Below, piece after piece: positions 39,501 through 52,500 of a stretch of 64,000 nucleotides of DNA. The notes under the pieces were generated by a model. The model ran no database searches. It was not told the origin of the DNA and saw only the letters and a program-made list of their open reading frames with translations. Each line of letters starts with the position of its first letter. The first letter of the stretch is position 1. The stretch covers positions 30,613,121-30,677,120 of the forward strand of contig CM041085.1 of assembly GCA_023079485.1 (NCBI GenBank), read 5' to 3'. The DNA is from Archilochus colubris. Lineage: Eukaryota > Chordata > Aves > Apodiformes > Trochilidae. Made by a program: the position numbers and the translations under genes.

Positions 39501-39975
39501 GGGTAATGGCAGGTGTTCTCTGAAAATTTAATATATTGGCAAAATGTGTAAAAAACCTATGTTTTTTTTTAGAAAAAACTAAATAAAATAGTGAAAATAA
39601 TGAAATAGTGAAATTTGCATAAATGTGTGTATCTGTAATTCCTTACATGGCTTGTTTCTTCAAGAAATGGTCTAGATTTTATGTGGCAGCATTTTCTTTC
39701 CTCTAAAGCAAAGATGCAGTGGTTACAATTAAGGATACAACACTATAAACATGCAAGCATAAGGCAGAGCAGTAAATGAGAGCCAGCAGTGCAAGGACAA
39801 ATGGTCCCTTGGACAGTGGGGTTTATGTGCTCTAAGAAACCACCACTCCCCTCCTCTAGGCAACGTATGTCCCCGCGTCAGCCTGAGACTTCTCAGAGAT
39901 GTTCATCATGCACTGAAAACTGTTGACAGTTGTTCCTCCCAAAAAGCACACGTATGTTTGCAGCAAGGACCTAGC
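27511..39975. other. VIP-MYCT1 intergenic region (includes undelimited MYCT1 3' UTR)
   Basis: 12.5 kb of AT-rich DNA with no recognised gene or repeat family. Open frames reach 120 codons (35478-35840, minus; followed by 82 codons at 35144-35392), none with a recognisable motif. The portion next to 39976 must contain the MYCT1 3' UTR. Confidence 0.55.
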
Positions 39976-40508
39976 TCAAGAGTCAGGGAAGGCTTTTATG
40001 ATGGTTTCGTAGGCGGGAGGGGGGGTTTGTGTCGAGTGGCAGATGCGGAGGCTGTTGTTGGACCAGTGGAATTCGGGTCGACTCAAGGTGTTGGTGGTGC
40101 TTGCCGCCAGGGTTGTGGTGGTGTTTGTGGGAGTGAGGGTAATCAGCTGACTGTTCGTCTCCACAGGGAGGGGAGGGCACTGCAGAAAAGGGTGGAAGGT
40201 AGAGGCACGGAAGCTTGACTTTCTGGGGAAAGAGTTGGCTTGCTCCAAGGAGGCTTGGCGCTGGAAGGTGAGGCTGGCCAGGCTGAGGTTGCTCCGACGT
40301 TCACAACTGCTGTTGCGGTAAAATCCAGTCCTGCTGGTAGTGTGACCGTGGGATGGGGGTCTGGACCGGCGGGTGAAGGATGAGGAACTCCCCTGGGTAA
40401 TGTGGGCGCTAGCTCTGCGGCGGGACAGGCAAGTGAACAACGCCCAGATGATCCCTCCAATCACCAGTCCCACCACCATGGACACTGTGAAGGCTATTGT
40501 TATCTGCT
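39976..40508 (-). CDS. MYCT1: MYCT1 exon 2: membrane segment and cytoplasmic tail
   Basis: Begins right after acceptor atttcag with the last two bases of Glu18 and runs open for 176 residues to TGA at 39978-39976. Contains the transmembrane segment, the conserved Ser/Arg-rich region and the C-terminal PPAY motif. It is more GC-rich than its surroundings, as expected for a conserved coding exon. The lower-coordinate 3' UTR is not delimited; minus-strand ATTAAA hexamers occur at 39527-39532 and 39453-39458 but neither is convincing. Confidence 0.96.
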
Positions 40509-43500
40509 CTGAAATATAACAAAAATACACAGCAAAGTTATTTCCTTAACTTGGAGGGACTTTCCTACCAGAAATGGAGGATGGCAGCCTCTTTAAAAGA
40601 CGAGCAAACCGTAAGATCTTTGTATGTAATGTGAACCTTACAACACAAACGTAGTGGTTCAGCTTGCTCTCAGTCTATGGTGTTTTTTCTTTAATTTGCA
40701 TAATTCAGTGCCATCCAGCAAGCAGCTTGCATTTAATACCAGTTTCTGTACCAATGCAAGGAAATTTTTAGTCTCTCCTAGAATCAGCCCCCCATCAGCC
40801 CCAAGGTGTGTTACAAAACTGCCAAGTTTGCTTCTGTGGGCAATCTGAGGTGTGGATTTATGCAGACTTGTCATTCTATTTATTGACATTTATAGTCAAT
40901 GTATGTGTACTTACAAACTCACTGATTACAACAGTGATGTAGTTTCTGCCATGTTTTTAATGGTGTAAGCCTTGTATTTATTGTGACATGAGAACACAGC
41001 CTAGCCTTTTACTGCTGAGTAACAGATACTTTAAATCCTCATAGTAATTAATGAAAATTACTACATACTAAATAATTATGGTCAGAGATAACCATTAGCA
41101 TAACCATCAGCAGCCTTCTGGCAGCTCATCATGATTCTTCCATTTATAAAGCATGTACAGAGAAACAGCAGGCTTTATGCCACTTTTGGTCAGGAATAGT
41201 CTGTTATACTATTTTAAAGGATTTAGTACACTCTGTACTAAAGTTCCTACTCATATTGCCAAAGTAGGAAGGGAGAGCCAGGGTTCAGTCACCTCCAGTT
41301 GAGTAAATCCCAGGGGTTGTCCTAAAGAAAGCACCTCTCAAGCTCTAAAGCTGCAGTATGAGTACCCCTGCTGCTCTCTCTGCCTGGCTTTGGGAAAGTG
41401 GAGCAAGAAATAATCCTTTTTTTTTGGCTGATTTCTTTTGCATTTCAGCTGGAATGCTTGCCAGGTTATACTTGGAGACTGCCAAGGGATTCCTCAGGGC
41501 TCTGTGCTGCCACTTGTAATCTCTGCTCCTCTTTGGGCTCAGCTCCAGCAAGGAGGAGGCAAAGGGGATCTCTGTGAGATCTGAATGTAAGCATAAGTAT
41601 AGCAAGCCACACAGGTGAAACTGGCTCTGGGGTTGCCATGCACTATGGTGAGGATTTGTCCCTGCATCCCTCTAGCCATGATTTTCACCACCCACACAAT
41701 CAAATCAGTATTTCACACTGTTTAAAACAGATGAGGGAATTGACAAAAGTATCGAGTGCAGCTCTTCAGTCCTTTCCATGTGGTGTTCCCCTGTGCTGGA
41801 GGCAGAGCACAAGCAATTATCCCTTTGGATAATGTCTTCATTTTCTTTATCTACTTTGATTCTTTTATTTTTCTACCTCTACATATAAATGTAAAAATAG
41901 AGGGTTAAATTATTTCCTTGGGCAACTCAGCTGGGTTTACACTGACTATTGCAGTTGCTGTATAGTAGCTCAAATGCTCTCATTTCCATTTGGACCTACA
42001 GTTAGTCCTTTGGTTCTTGTTATAGAAATATCACTAGACTCACTGGTTACAGACACTTTATTCTTCCTATTGCCATATTCTTTCTGACTTCATTGGGAAC
42101 TGTTGACCATACTAATAGGCTGAACTTGCTTTTTTTTCACTCCCTGCAGAGGATGAATTTCACTGAAATGTAATTCAGTTCTAAAAACTTAGGCTGAAGA
42201 ATTGTAAATCCATGCCCATTGATTTTCTCTTTAGAATGTCCAGTGATGAGAGCCATGAGGTACATTGGAGAAAATACTGCCAAACAGAAAAAGATAAAAA
42301 GTAGAGTAAGATTTGCTGCACCTGAATTTTTAGGGGAACACTTGACTTTCACAGCATATCTTTTGTCTTCCCTGATATGGGCAGTGCCAGGGCAGAACTG
42401 ACCTTTCAGCAGAGTCAGAGCAGTACTAGCATGAAGTGTATCCCAAGGAGTCATTATAGTATCTTATAGTTTTCTGAGGGCTGTGAATGTTATTCTGTCC
42501 CCTGCTTTTAAGGAAAGAAATGCTAAAAACTGGGGATAAGGTATGGATGCTGTCAATAACAATACTTCCCCAAATGCTGGTCTTCTAAAGACCTTTTGAT
42601 CTGTATGTTTCTCAGGCTGCTCACACTGTCTGCTTTATTTGAGTATGTCATAACCAAAAGGATTCGGTGCCCCATCTCAGTGAATTTTCACCACTCTCAC
42701 CTCTAACACCAGCTGAGGTGAAAGAGGAAGGTTTTTTTCAACAATTAAGGACAGACTTTGATGTACAAAGCCACAAAGGAAGCAGAGCAACTGAATATCT
42801 TAGCAACATTACCTTTCTTATCTATGGTGTGTCCATGCAAAGAGGCTTAGAACACACAGTAAAACCTTCTGTATGTTACGTGTGGATCTGAACACCAAGC
42901 CAGAACATGTCTGTCATCCCCAAATCTGTCCAGATAAGATAATTCCTTCTGCAGTCTGTTTGTTGCCTCCTCTCTCATCTCTATGGCGAGTGCTAATCAA
43001 GTGCAGTGCTACAGGTTTGTACAGGAGGTTATTGCCTCTGATATGCAAAGCTCTTCCTTTGTCACTTGAAGGCTTTCATGATTTTCCATGAACTGTATAG
43101 ATTAAGTGTTGAAGTATATCCTGTCAAGTTATAGGCTGTAGCAAGTCTTAAACTCTATGAAACACACACAGGGAGATATATGGACACCATTAGTAAGGAT
43201 GATAGTCTGGCTGACAAGGTGTTTTTCCTACTGGTGGCCCTGGAAGAGCTTCTTCCCATCTAGCCTGGACATCAGTAGCAAGGCCAGCCAAAGGAAGCTG
43301 ATACCAATCTGTAAATCTTACAGGTGGACTACATTCTCTCCTCCTCTCTTCCATTGGGGTATACCACATAAAAAATTAGCAACACACTCCCTGCCTAGAC
43401 TCACAGTCCCTGGATCAACCAAAATCTTCATAAAACAGATTTGCTTTCTGTGACACACATTCCTGCCTCTATTGTGGAATTTAGCAGGATCCTTGCAGAC

Positions 43501-46500
43501 ACACTCAGGTTAATCTCTTAGATCTGTGAGGGTTGGATTTTCCTTTCATGTATATGGGCCAAGTCAGATAACAAGGCAACGTTTTGAATTTGAAGCACTT
43601 TTTCACTGAGGATTCATTTTCCCAAGGAATCTCCCTCTTGCCCTTAGTTCCAGACGTGATGGACTGGAAAAGCATTTTTCTCCCCAAGCTCAGGAAAACC
43701 TCCAAAATTGCATCTTTTCTATAGCCTTATGATAAATTTCCCAAGGTGTAAAGTTGAGGTGGACACAAGATCTTCCTAGCCCAACACTCACAAACATATA
43801 AGTTTATAAACTTTTCAGCTTGCTCCACATATGAAGGAATGGCAGTGCCTCTCAAAATCATATAAATAGCAGCTTCAATTGAGAACATCTCATAGCAAGA
43901 CCCAAGGCAGGGAAGAGGAAAAGGGAAACAAATACTGAACACAAAGGAAAGAAAAATGAAAAAGCATGTTGTAGTTAGGGTGTGCATACATGGCTTGATT
44001 TTGAACTCCTTTTTTTGCCAATAGTAGGTAATAAAGCTAATAAGGAGCCAGAGACCTGTCCAAGCACATATTCTACTAATGGTATTCCTAAACACAAGGA
44101 GACAGAACATACCCATAGGGTGAGATAATACATAAATATCTGATTTGACTTCTAGTGGTTGATTTTCAAATATTACACATTTTTCTGAGTGTTTTATTTA
44201 TTTCTTAGTGATCTATTAAATAACAAGTAGTTTCATCTTAAAGCTATTAAAATTGGTAAAGTAGATTGTCAGCCAAGAATGGCTTTGTTCAGCATTTGGA
44301 CTTAGCTTGTTATAGAGATCTTTTGCTCCTATTATGTTAGAACAAGATTCTGTTCATGTACTTCAGCAACTGAAAGTAAACTTCCTATTTCTCTTTTCTT
44401 CCACCTACCCAAAACTGCACACCTGATATGCAAACTTTATTTCCTGTCAGCTTCAGCAAGCTTATATGCAGTATACAAGCTTATTTGTCTCAGCTGTGTT
44501 ATCAATGAGAAATCTCAGAAGATGCAGTGGAAAGGAGCTGTTTTTATAATTTCAATCAAAATTTTAGAATTCTAAATTTATTTCCATTTTAATTATTTCC
44601 TTCTAACATTTTTTGAATTCTCTTTCCTTTCTGTCATATGCCAGTGACTCAAAATTTTCTAAGCTTTCCTCCCCATACATGCACACACACTTGCTCACAC
44701 GCCCATTGCCTTGACAGCTGGTAGTGAGTCTGGCCTTGGACATGGAGAAATCCATCTCAGCCTCTCACTCTCTCTATTTTTTTCCCCCAAATGAAAGCTC
44801 AGTATAAAAACACACACAAACTAGCATGAGAATTCATAGCTGAACTTCTCACAGTTTAGCTCTGAACACCAGCTAGTGTATGAAATCATGAATTGCACTT
44901 CCAAATGACAAACCTAGTAGCCAGACTAGTAGGCATGGTTCAAATGCTGCTTTCTAGAAGTTTCAGTGACTCAGGTTTCAGATGAGGTTCAGGTAAGCCA
45001 TCAAGTGGATGTTCATAACCAAGCCTCGTTAATGCAAGGCCAGACAGGAGGAGCCAGTGTCCACTAAAGTTTTTACAAACTCATAGCACCTTCCTAGAGC
45101 TGTAGCAAATGTAATCTCTAATCTAGATCTCTAATCTGGACAGGCTGCAGCTCCTCACATTTCCCAGACAGAAAATTTGGAAAATAAGAATATCCTGGGC
45201 CCAAAAAGCCACTGCTTTTTCCTACCACGGAAGGTTTGAGGTGGTCTGAATTACTTGAAACTTTATTCCAGTTCTGCCAACCCCTGGAAAAATTAGTTTA
45301 AAGGTGGGGATGGTATCAGTAGCCAACTCCTGGGCTGCTGTTGTCATGCTGAGTTTAAAAAAGAAATTTCTTTGTGTCTGATAAGTGTCGACATCACTGT
45401 TTCCCCAGTCTTTGTCACTAATTTGCTAATTGTATTAGCAAAACAGCTTCTGATTAGTCATTTGTAGGCAGTCCATGATTCAGTTGGGTGGGTGAATCAG
45501 TTGCTGTGTAATATCAACCAGCTGTGGCCGTAGTCATGGGAAAAGTTCAAGAAAGGTCACACAAGACTCTTGTGGAAAGAGTGAGAGTGATGGGTTGCAG
45601 CACAAAGTAGCTCAGGTGCAACATTAGGAAAATAAACAGCAAAGGATGGTGGCACCTTGAAAATGCCAGAATCTGTGTAAAACAAAAACAAAAACAAAAA
45701 CAAAAACAAAAACAAAAAAGGTTAAAGAAAAGCAGACTGTGCAGGGCATAAGAACTAATAAACAAAATCAGTAAAACAGTGAGGCTCTCAGAAGTGTCAG
45801 TTCTCTGCCTTCAAACACAGCTTGCTAGAGGGAATTTTTATTTGGCTCGTGCAGTAACAGAGGGTAATTTGCCCACTTCACCTAATAATGAAACAGCTAC
45901 TTTTATGTCCACTGCAGATAAAGCAAATGATTCTGCCCTGGCAGGAGTGTTGGACTCAATGATAACTCAAGGTCCCTTCCAACCTCTAACATTCTGTGAT
46001 TCTGTGATTTAAAAGAGAGCAAAGGTAATTTAAAAGTAAGTTTCAAGCTGTGAGGAAAGGTAAGAACTAGAACACACAGCTCAGGTAGGTGGTCCATCTA
46101 GCCCTGTTAAAGATTTTAAAAACCAGTATCAGTCAAAAGTTGTAATACAGTTAATCCTGTATTGAAAAAATACGTTAGAACAGATGACAGCTCAGTGTCC
46201 ATACTGATTTTATTTTGTGCAGTTTCAAAGACTTCCTTCAATCAAATAAGAAAATAGGCTCTGGAAGAATCTAAAAAATTATGAAGTAAATGACAAGCTA
46301 AAAAGAAATGCAGTCTGTACCCTTGGATTAATCCTTCATTTGGAATGTAGAGGGGATAGCTGTGTATTAGAGGGCTAACTTTACAAGTGAGTCCCCTACC
46401 TAGGAACAAGATTGCCCTCTGCTGGAAATTTATGCTGAAAATATAAGCAAATGCATAAAGCACCTTACTTCTAATAAAATACGGTGTCATAAAAAGCTAA

Positions 46501-49500
46501 GAAGAAATATTCCAATGAAAACTTACAGAGAAATTAATAGTACCTCAAAAGACAGAAAAACTCAATTATATAAGCAGCTAGGATTATCATTTTTCAAAAG
46601 CTTTGAAAGTAAGGTAGATTGAGGCACAGCAAAAGTGTTCAGAGGCTTAGTGTAGCAAAGCCTGTAAAGCTTTTTGAGTTTGTGCAATTATCTGTAGGAG
46701 AGTGAAGCTTTTTCTCACCATCCACAGTGATGTCCAGAATGATCTCTATGCATCACAGTACAATTGCTTTGTTTTATAATACCATCATTCATTGTGATAA
46801 AAAGCCAGAAGAGTGGGATATGCCATCTAAATATCCCATAAACCAACTCAGAGTTAATCATAGAATCATAGAATCATAGAATCATAGAATCCTAGGGGTT
46901 GGAAGGGACCTCGAAAGATCATCTAGTCCAACCCCCCCTGCCAGAGCAGGGCCACCTAGAGTACATCGTGCAGGAACGTGTCTAGGCGGGTTTTGAATGT
47001 CTCCAGTGAAGGAGACTCCACGACCCCCCTGGGCAGCCTGTTCCAGGGCTCTGTCACCCTTACAGGAAAAACATTTTTCCAGATATTCAACTTGAACCTC
47101 CTGTGCTCCAATTTACACCCATTACCCCTTGTCCTATCACTGGTCACCACTGAGAAAAGCCTAACTCCATCTCCCTGACACTCACCCCTTACATATTTGA
47201 AAACATTGATGAGGTCACCCCTCAGTCTCCTTTTCTCCAAACTAAAGAGACCCAGCTCCCTCAGCCTTTCCTCAAAGGGAGATGTTCCACTCCCTTAATC
47301 ATCTTAGTAGCTCTGCGCTGGACTCTTTCAAGCACTTCCCTGTCCTTCTTGAACTGAGGGGCCCAGAACTGGACACAATACTCCAGGTGCGGCCTCACCA
47401 ATGCAGAATAGAGGGGGAGGAGAACCTCTCTTGACCTACTAACCACATCCTTTCTAATGCACCCCAGGATGCCATTGGCCTTCTTGGCCACAAGGGCACA
47501 TTGCTGGCTCATGGTCATCCTCTTGTCTACCAGGACCCCCAGGTCTCTTTCACCTACACTGCTCTCCAGCAGGTCAGCCCCCAACCTATACTGGGCCATC
47601 GGGTTGTTCTTCCCCAAATGCAAGACTCTACACTTCCCCTTGTTGAATTTCATCATGTTTCTCTCTGCCCAACTCTCCAGCCTGTCTAAGTCTCTCTGAA
47701 TGGCAGCCAGCCCTCTGGTGTGTCAGCCACTCCTCCCAGCTTAGTGTCATCAGCAAACTTGCTGAGGGTACATTCTATACCCTCATCCAAGTCGTTGATG
47801 AAGATATTGAACAACACCGGTCCCAGTACCATAGAATCATAGAATCCTAGGGGTTAGAAGGGACCTCGAAAGATCATCTAAGCCAGCTCTTTGGTATCAG
47901 TTGTTGTGGTTCAGGCATGAAGCAAAAAGAATTAATTCTAGAAAGAGGGGGAGGTCTGCCTACTTTTGATATATTGGGGTTCAGGGCCTTGTGGGTTGGT
48001 TTTTTTTTCAGAAATTGGGCAGTTTTAAGTACTCCATCACTGAAAATGTCCAATCTTCCCACAGAGCCATTGGGTAACTTGCTAGGAAGCTCAGTGGTAC
48101 CCAGGCAGCAGGAAGGAGCAGCACTTGGTTTTCCCTGAACTAAACAGATCAGCATCTTGATATTACTGGCAGTTGATTTTTACTGGAATGATAAATAAAG
48201 AGTAATTGTATTAATCAGAAGGAAACATCTAAGATAGAGATGTCAGCATCTTTAATGCCTTTGGCATAACTGCATAAAACAAAGCAAAGATTCCTTTATG
48301 CAGACAGAGATAGGAACTTTGTTACCATGTGGTTTCATTATGATTCGTTATGCATTAGGAAGACAGTAATAAAATTTTGATCATTTCAGCATGTGCAGCA
48401 AACAGTCCTCTGGCAAGGCAATCTTCCCAGCCTCTCAAAACCAGAGCATGGGCCTAAGCCATGCAGCCTCTGCGTGAACCTAAATCAAACAGTAAATGAC
48501 AATTTGCACCAGTGCAATGGAGATTTATTGTTATTACTTGGTTGATAGATTCTTTTATTGAGTCTAGAATAAAATAATCTCCTATATGAGCAGAGCATGA
48601 GTGACTAGAGTGAAATCTCAAAAATTAAGGATTTCCTAAAATTTATAAAATTAAGGAGGAAATACCAAAGTAAGTATGCTACATATAAGACAAAGCAAGG
48701 TTTTCATGGAAGACAGAATCACAGAATCATTCTGGTTGGGAAAGACCTTTAAGCTCATGAAGTCCAACCATTAATCTAACTCTGCTAAGTACACCACTAA
48801 ATACTATTCCTAACCACCACATCTACACATGTCTTAAATACCTCCAGGTGTGGCTGAAGGGTAAGGAGTATGCTGAAGTCATCCTAAATCACAACACAGC
48901 AATGCTGCTGCCTGTGGGCTGAAAAGAGCCTGTGTGACCCAGACAGCTTTAGGTGGAGCTTGTCCTTACTGGAAGAACCCACAAAAGACCAAGAAGTGTT
49001 TACAATGAAAGTGCAAGTTTTATTGGAATGTGGAGCAGAATATTTTAAGAGAGAAAACTTAGTGTGATAAGGTACACTCTGAGTGCCTTAAGATAATAGG
49101 TATACCTGAAATAAAAAACATATTTCACCTTGCCCAGTACATCCTACAAACCATTGTTCTCAATGCAGTGTTTTGCAGAAGTTCTGCAACCTCTGCAAAT
49201 TTGCTTTTGAGTCTCAAGGGTTTCTTTCCAACACCAGAGAAGCAGGACTTTGTTTCTGTTCCTTGCCCTTAGCTGTGTAATCTCTCACCCTTTCCCTTCA
49301 CTACCTGCTCAGCTGCTTCCCAGGAGAGGAGTAATCTTCCTTTCCCAGTTCCATCCCTCTTAGTCTCCATTTTAAATGTACATCATTATTAACACAGACA
49401 AAATTAATAAATTGGGTATGTACAACATAGTGCACTGGCAGGAGCTGAAGGAATCTACTGGGACCCAAACCAATAAAGTTTAAGTCTCTTCTCACTCAGA

Positions 49501-52500
49501 AATGTATTGCCTTTGAAATACTACCACAGAGTAGTCCGCTGACAGGTCTAACATGCATTGCTTGTTCAAAAATAGCCACAAATGAAAACAGTATTTAGTG
49601 TTCTATTCATAGTCTCATTATTTTCAGTGCTTGCTAAAACTAGGGCCTTGTTCAGGTGAAAATCAGAAATTTATAAGTTGAAGAATGGAAGGAAGAGGAG
49701 CTGTGCATGAACTTTGCTGAATACTGATAAAAGTATCCAATAAACAAGTATTCAAGGAACAGGAAGAGGGATCTGTACTTAAACCAAATTTTCCTATTTT
49801 TTAACTGCAGTAATACCTGGGCTACATATAGTAAAAGCTGCTACATTTATATTCCTTCGGAAACAGGTGTAAGAGTAAATATTTTGAGACTCATAGAATC
49901 ATAGAATGGTTTATGTTGAAAGGAAACTCAAAGATCATCCAGTTCTAACCCCTGGCATGGCGGGATACCTCCCACTAGAACAGATTGCTCAAAGCCCCAT
50001 CCAACCTGGCCTTGAACACTTCCAAGGAGGGGGCATCCACAACTTCCCTGGGAAACCTGTGCCATTGTTTCTCCACCCTCCACAGTAAAGAATTTCCTCC
50101 TAATGTCTATTCTAAATCTATCCTCTTGTTACTTTGTGATTTTCTTTTGTGCTTCTGGACATCTCGTTCTATCTTAGACTAACCTGTTAAAGGGAGATTT
50201 CAATACTCACAGCTATACATTTGTTTCACAAAGATTTTTGACACTTGGTGAAATGAATTAAAAAGATAAAATGGGAAATTGTTTATAAATACAGAATATT
50301 TTCATCCAATAGGTCCTACAAGAAGAGCTGAGGAAGAATCATTGCACTCACAATGTACCGAATAAATAATCTCAGTGTGAATCCTGCAAGGCTCTAGCAG
50401 TTGATCACGGAGCTTTTGGGATTTTCTTGGAGAGATAGCAAAGCACTGAGGTCCTTTTATTATGTGATTGCTGATGCTGACAGGTTCACATGCCAATACA
50501 TTCACTAGTGTAGTTCTTGAAAGAAGAAATATACTTCATTTCCTAAAGATAGCATTTCTGGTTTTGGTGGAAAAATAAAGCATGATGCTTTAGGTATTTC
50601 ATATGGCAGCAAGAAGTGCCACATGCTAATTCAGTACAGTAGATGTACTTGCCCAAATGTGTATGCACTGTGTGCTAGATTAATATTTAAATAATGCTCT
50701 GAAGCATTTTTTTCCCTCTTCCTTCTACTACTTTAGCTATGCCTCCTTCCTGTCAAAGGTGGTTAAGCATTTGATAAATCAATGGCTGTATGGAGGTGCA
50801 GGGAAAGAAGGAGAAACACTGTAATTAGAAGGCAACAAAACACAGCCTGAGGATGACAGACTCACTTTAAAAGAATAATTTATACACAAGGAAGAAATGG
50901 TGCTCTGAATAGACAGCTTGGAAGGATAAGACTGATCTCTTATCTTCATGACATAGTCAGCTTCTTTCATCCAGCTACATGTATACTCTTAGCTTGCCAG
51001 AATAAGAGCAAAGAAAAAAAAAGGTAACTAATTAAAATCTACTTTTATCTCTTTGACAGACCTGCACATAAGATAGTTCAATGAATTTACATACTAGCTT
51101 CCTAAATGCAAGGTTATCATCCTCTTTGCTTCTGTAATGGAAGTGATAACTTTCACATGTTTGTCAAATCTTTCACTTAGCTGATAGCAAATAAGCACAA
51201 TCATAATAAATGTGGCATATCTGGGTTATTCTGACCCTTGAGAAGAGACTATATGATTAATTATAATTTTATTATGATAATTAAAAATTATCCTTTTTTA
51301 ATGATTAAAAAGACATTTTTATGTAGGGTGTATACAAATCAGTAGAACTTTAGTAGTTGATACAAAATGGTACCTCCAAAAGTTACCTGGAAAATAAACA
51401 GCATAAGGTTAAGACACAATTCTGTCTCTGTTCTGGAGAAATCGGCATGGGAAAAACATGTTTAGATGTGACCTGTGACCTTGACTCCTGTCCCCAGTGA
51501 AACAGAGGAAGTGCTTTGCTCCTACCATAGTATGGCACCACAAGTAGAAGTTGCAGCACAGCATCTCTTGCCTAGCTCTTCAGGCTCTCCGTAGCAATAC
51601 TAGAAGGACAATGACACCCAAAGACACAGCTGCTCCAGCAAGCAGTGCTGCCACGTGTATAAGAAATGCAACTGAGAAGCTGCATACAAATCAGCCCTTC
51701 TCAAACACAGCTGAGGGGAACAGAGATACGTCATATCCTGAAGCTGAGAGGGGGAAGATGGGCAGTGCCTTCCTTTTCAATTACATCAAAAGTCATAGGT
51801 TTATTTCTCATTTGGAATAAGAATATTTTGGGAGGACTTCCTAGGAGGAGCCAGGGACCCTGAGTGTTACAGATTCACTGCTGTTGTCTCTGAAATACTG
51901 ACATTCAAACAAAGTTGCTGTCATTGCTGAGGCCTCACTACCACATGCTTTTATCTTGATTTAAACCCAAAACCTTGTTGCCATTCCTCTCAGTATGAAC
52001 ACTGTTCATACGAAAGCTGTGTCCTGTTTGAGTCACTAGCCCAGGCTGCTCTTCTGCTGCCTTGTGATACGTCCCAAGTTAGCTCACACTGTGGTCAGGG
52101 GAGCTGGAAATAGGAAGATCTTTTGGTGACCTTGATCTGGTAGATAGGACAACATCCTTCTCCCTTGTGGAGATCTTAAGAGGTTCAAGCTGAGGAAAGG
52201 TGATATGTGTGATCCTCCCTTGCCTCAGCCATCCTCTAGCTGAGGACCTCTACCATGATCATTATGAAAATGTGAGAAGTGATTTAGTTATGAGATACTT
52301 TCTACATCTTTGTCAGAGGATTTTCATGTGGATCAGTGTCTCATCTGAGAGTGGGGAAGAAGCTGTCATGGATGAGTCCAATTTCTGTTGCTCCAGAAGC
52401 CATGCAGCAAAATTTGCTCTGATGATGCTGGGCCTGCGGTGATTTACAACCCTGAAGTTCTCTACAAACAATGTAAAGAACAAAACAAAACAAAACAAAG

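Larger units (their letters stand above)
46857..47830 (-). mobile_element. CR1 LINE, 5'-truncated, with reverse-transcriptase remnant
   Basis: A ~1 kb non-LTR retrotransposon copy. The 3' end (low coordinate) has four ATCATAGA repeats. The minus strand encodes the C-terminal part of the CR1 ORF2 protein: the reverse-transcriptase motif FADDTKL (about 47740-47765), then [14 protein letters not shown]..., and a C-terminal module ending [20 protein letters not shown]. The frame is broken: a one-base deletion near 47265-47275 separates the two long segments, and another shift lies near 47710-47720, so the copy is inactive. It is a relatively well-preserved copy, suggesting a younger insertion than others here. 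Confidence 0.93.

Noticed and set aside
40143..40460. 105-codon minus-strand open frame within MYCT1 exon 2
   Set aside because: Shadow frame of the MYCT1 coding exon.
43727..44116. 129-codon minus-strand open frame with hydrophobic stretches in the MYCT1 intron
   Set aside because: Hydrophobicity follows from T-rich codons in AT-rich DNA; no family recognised and no splice support.
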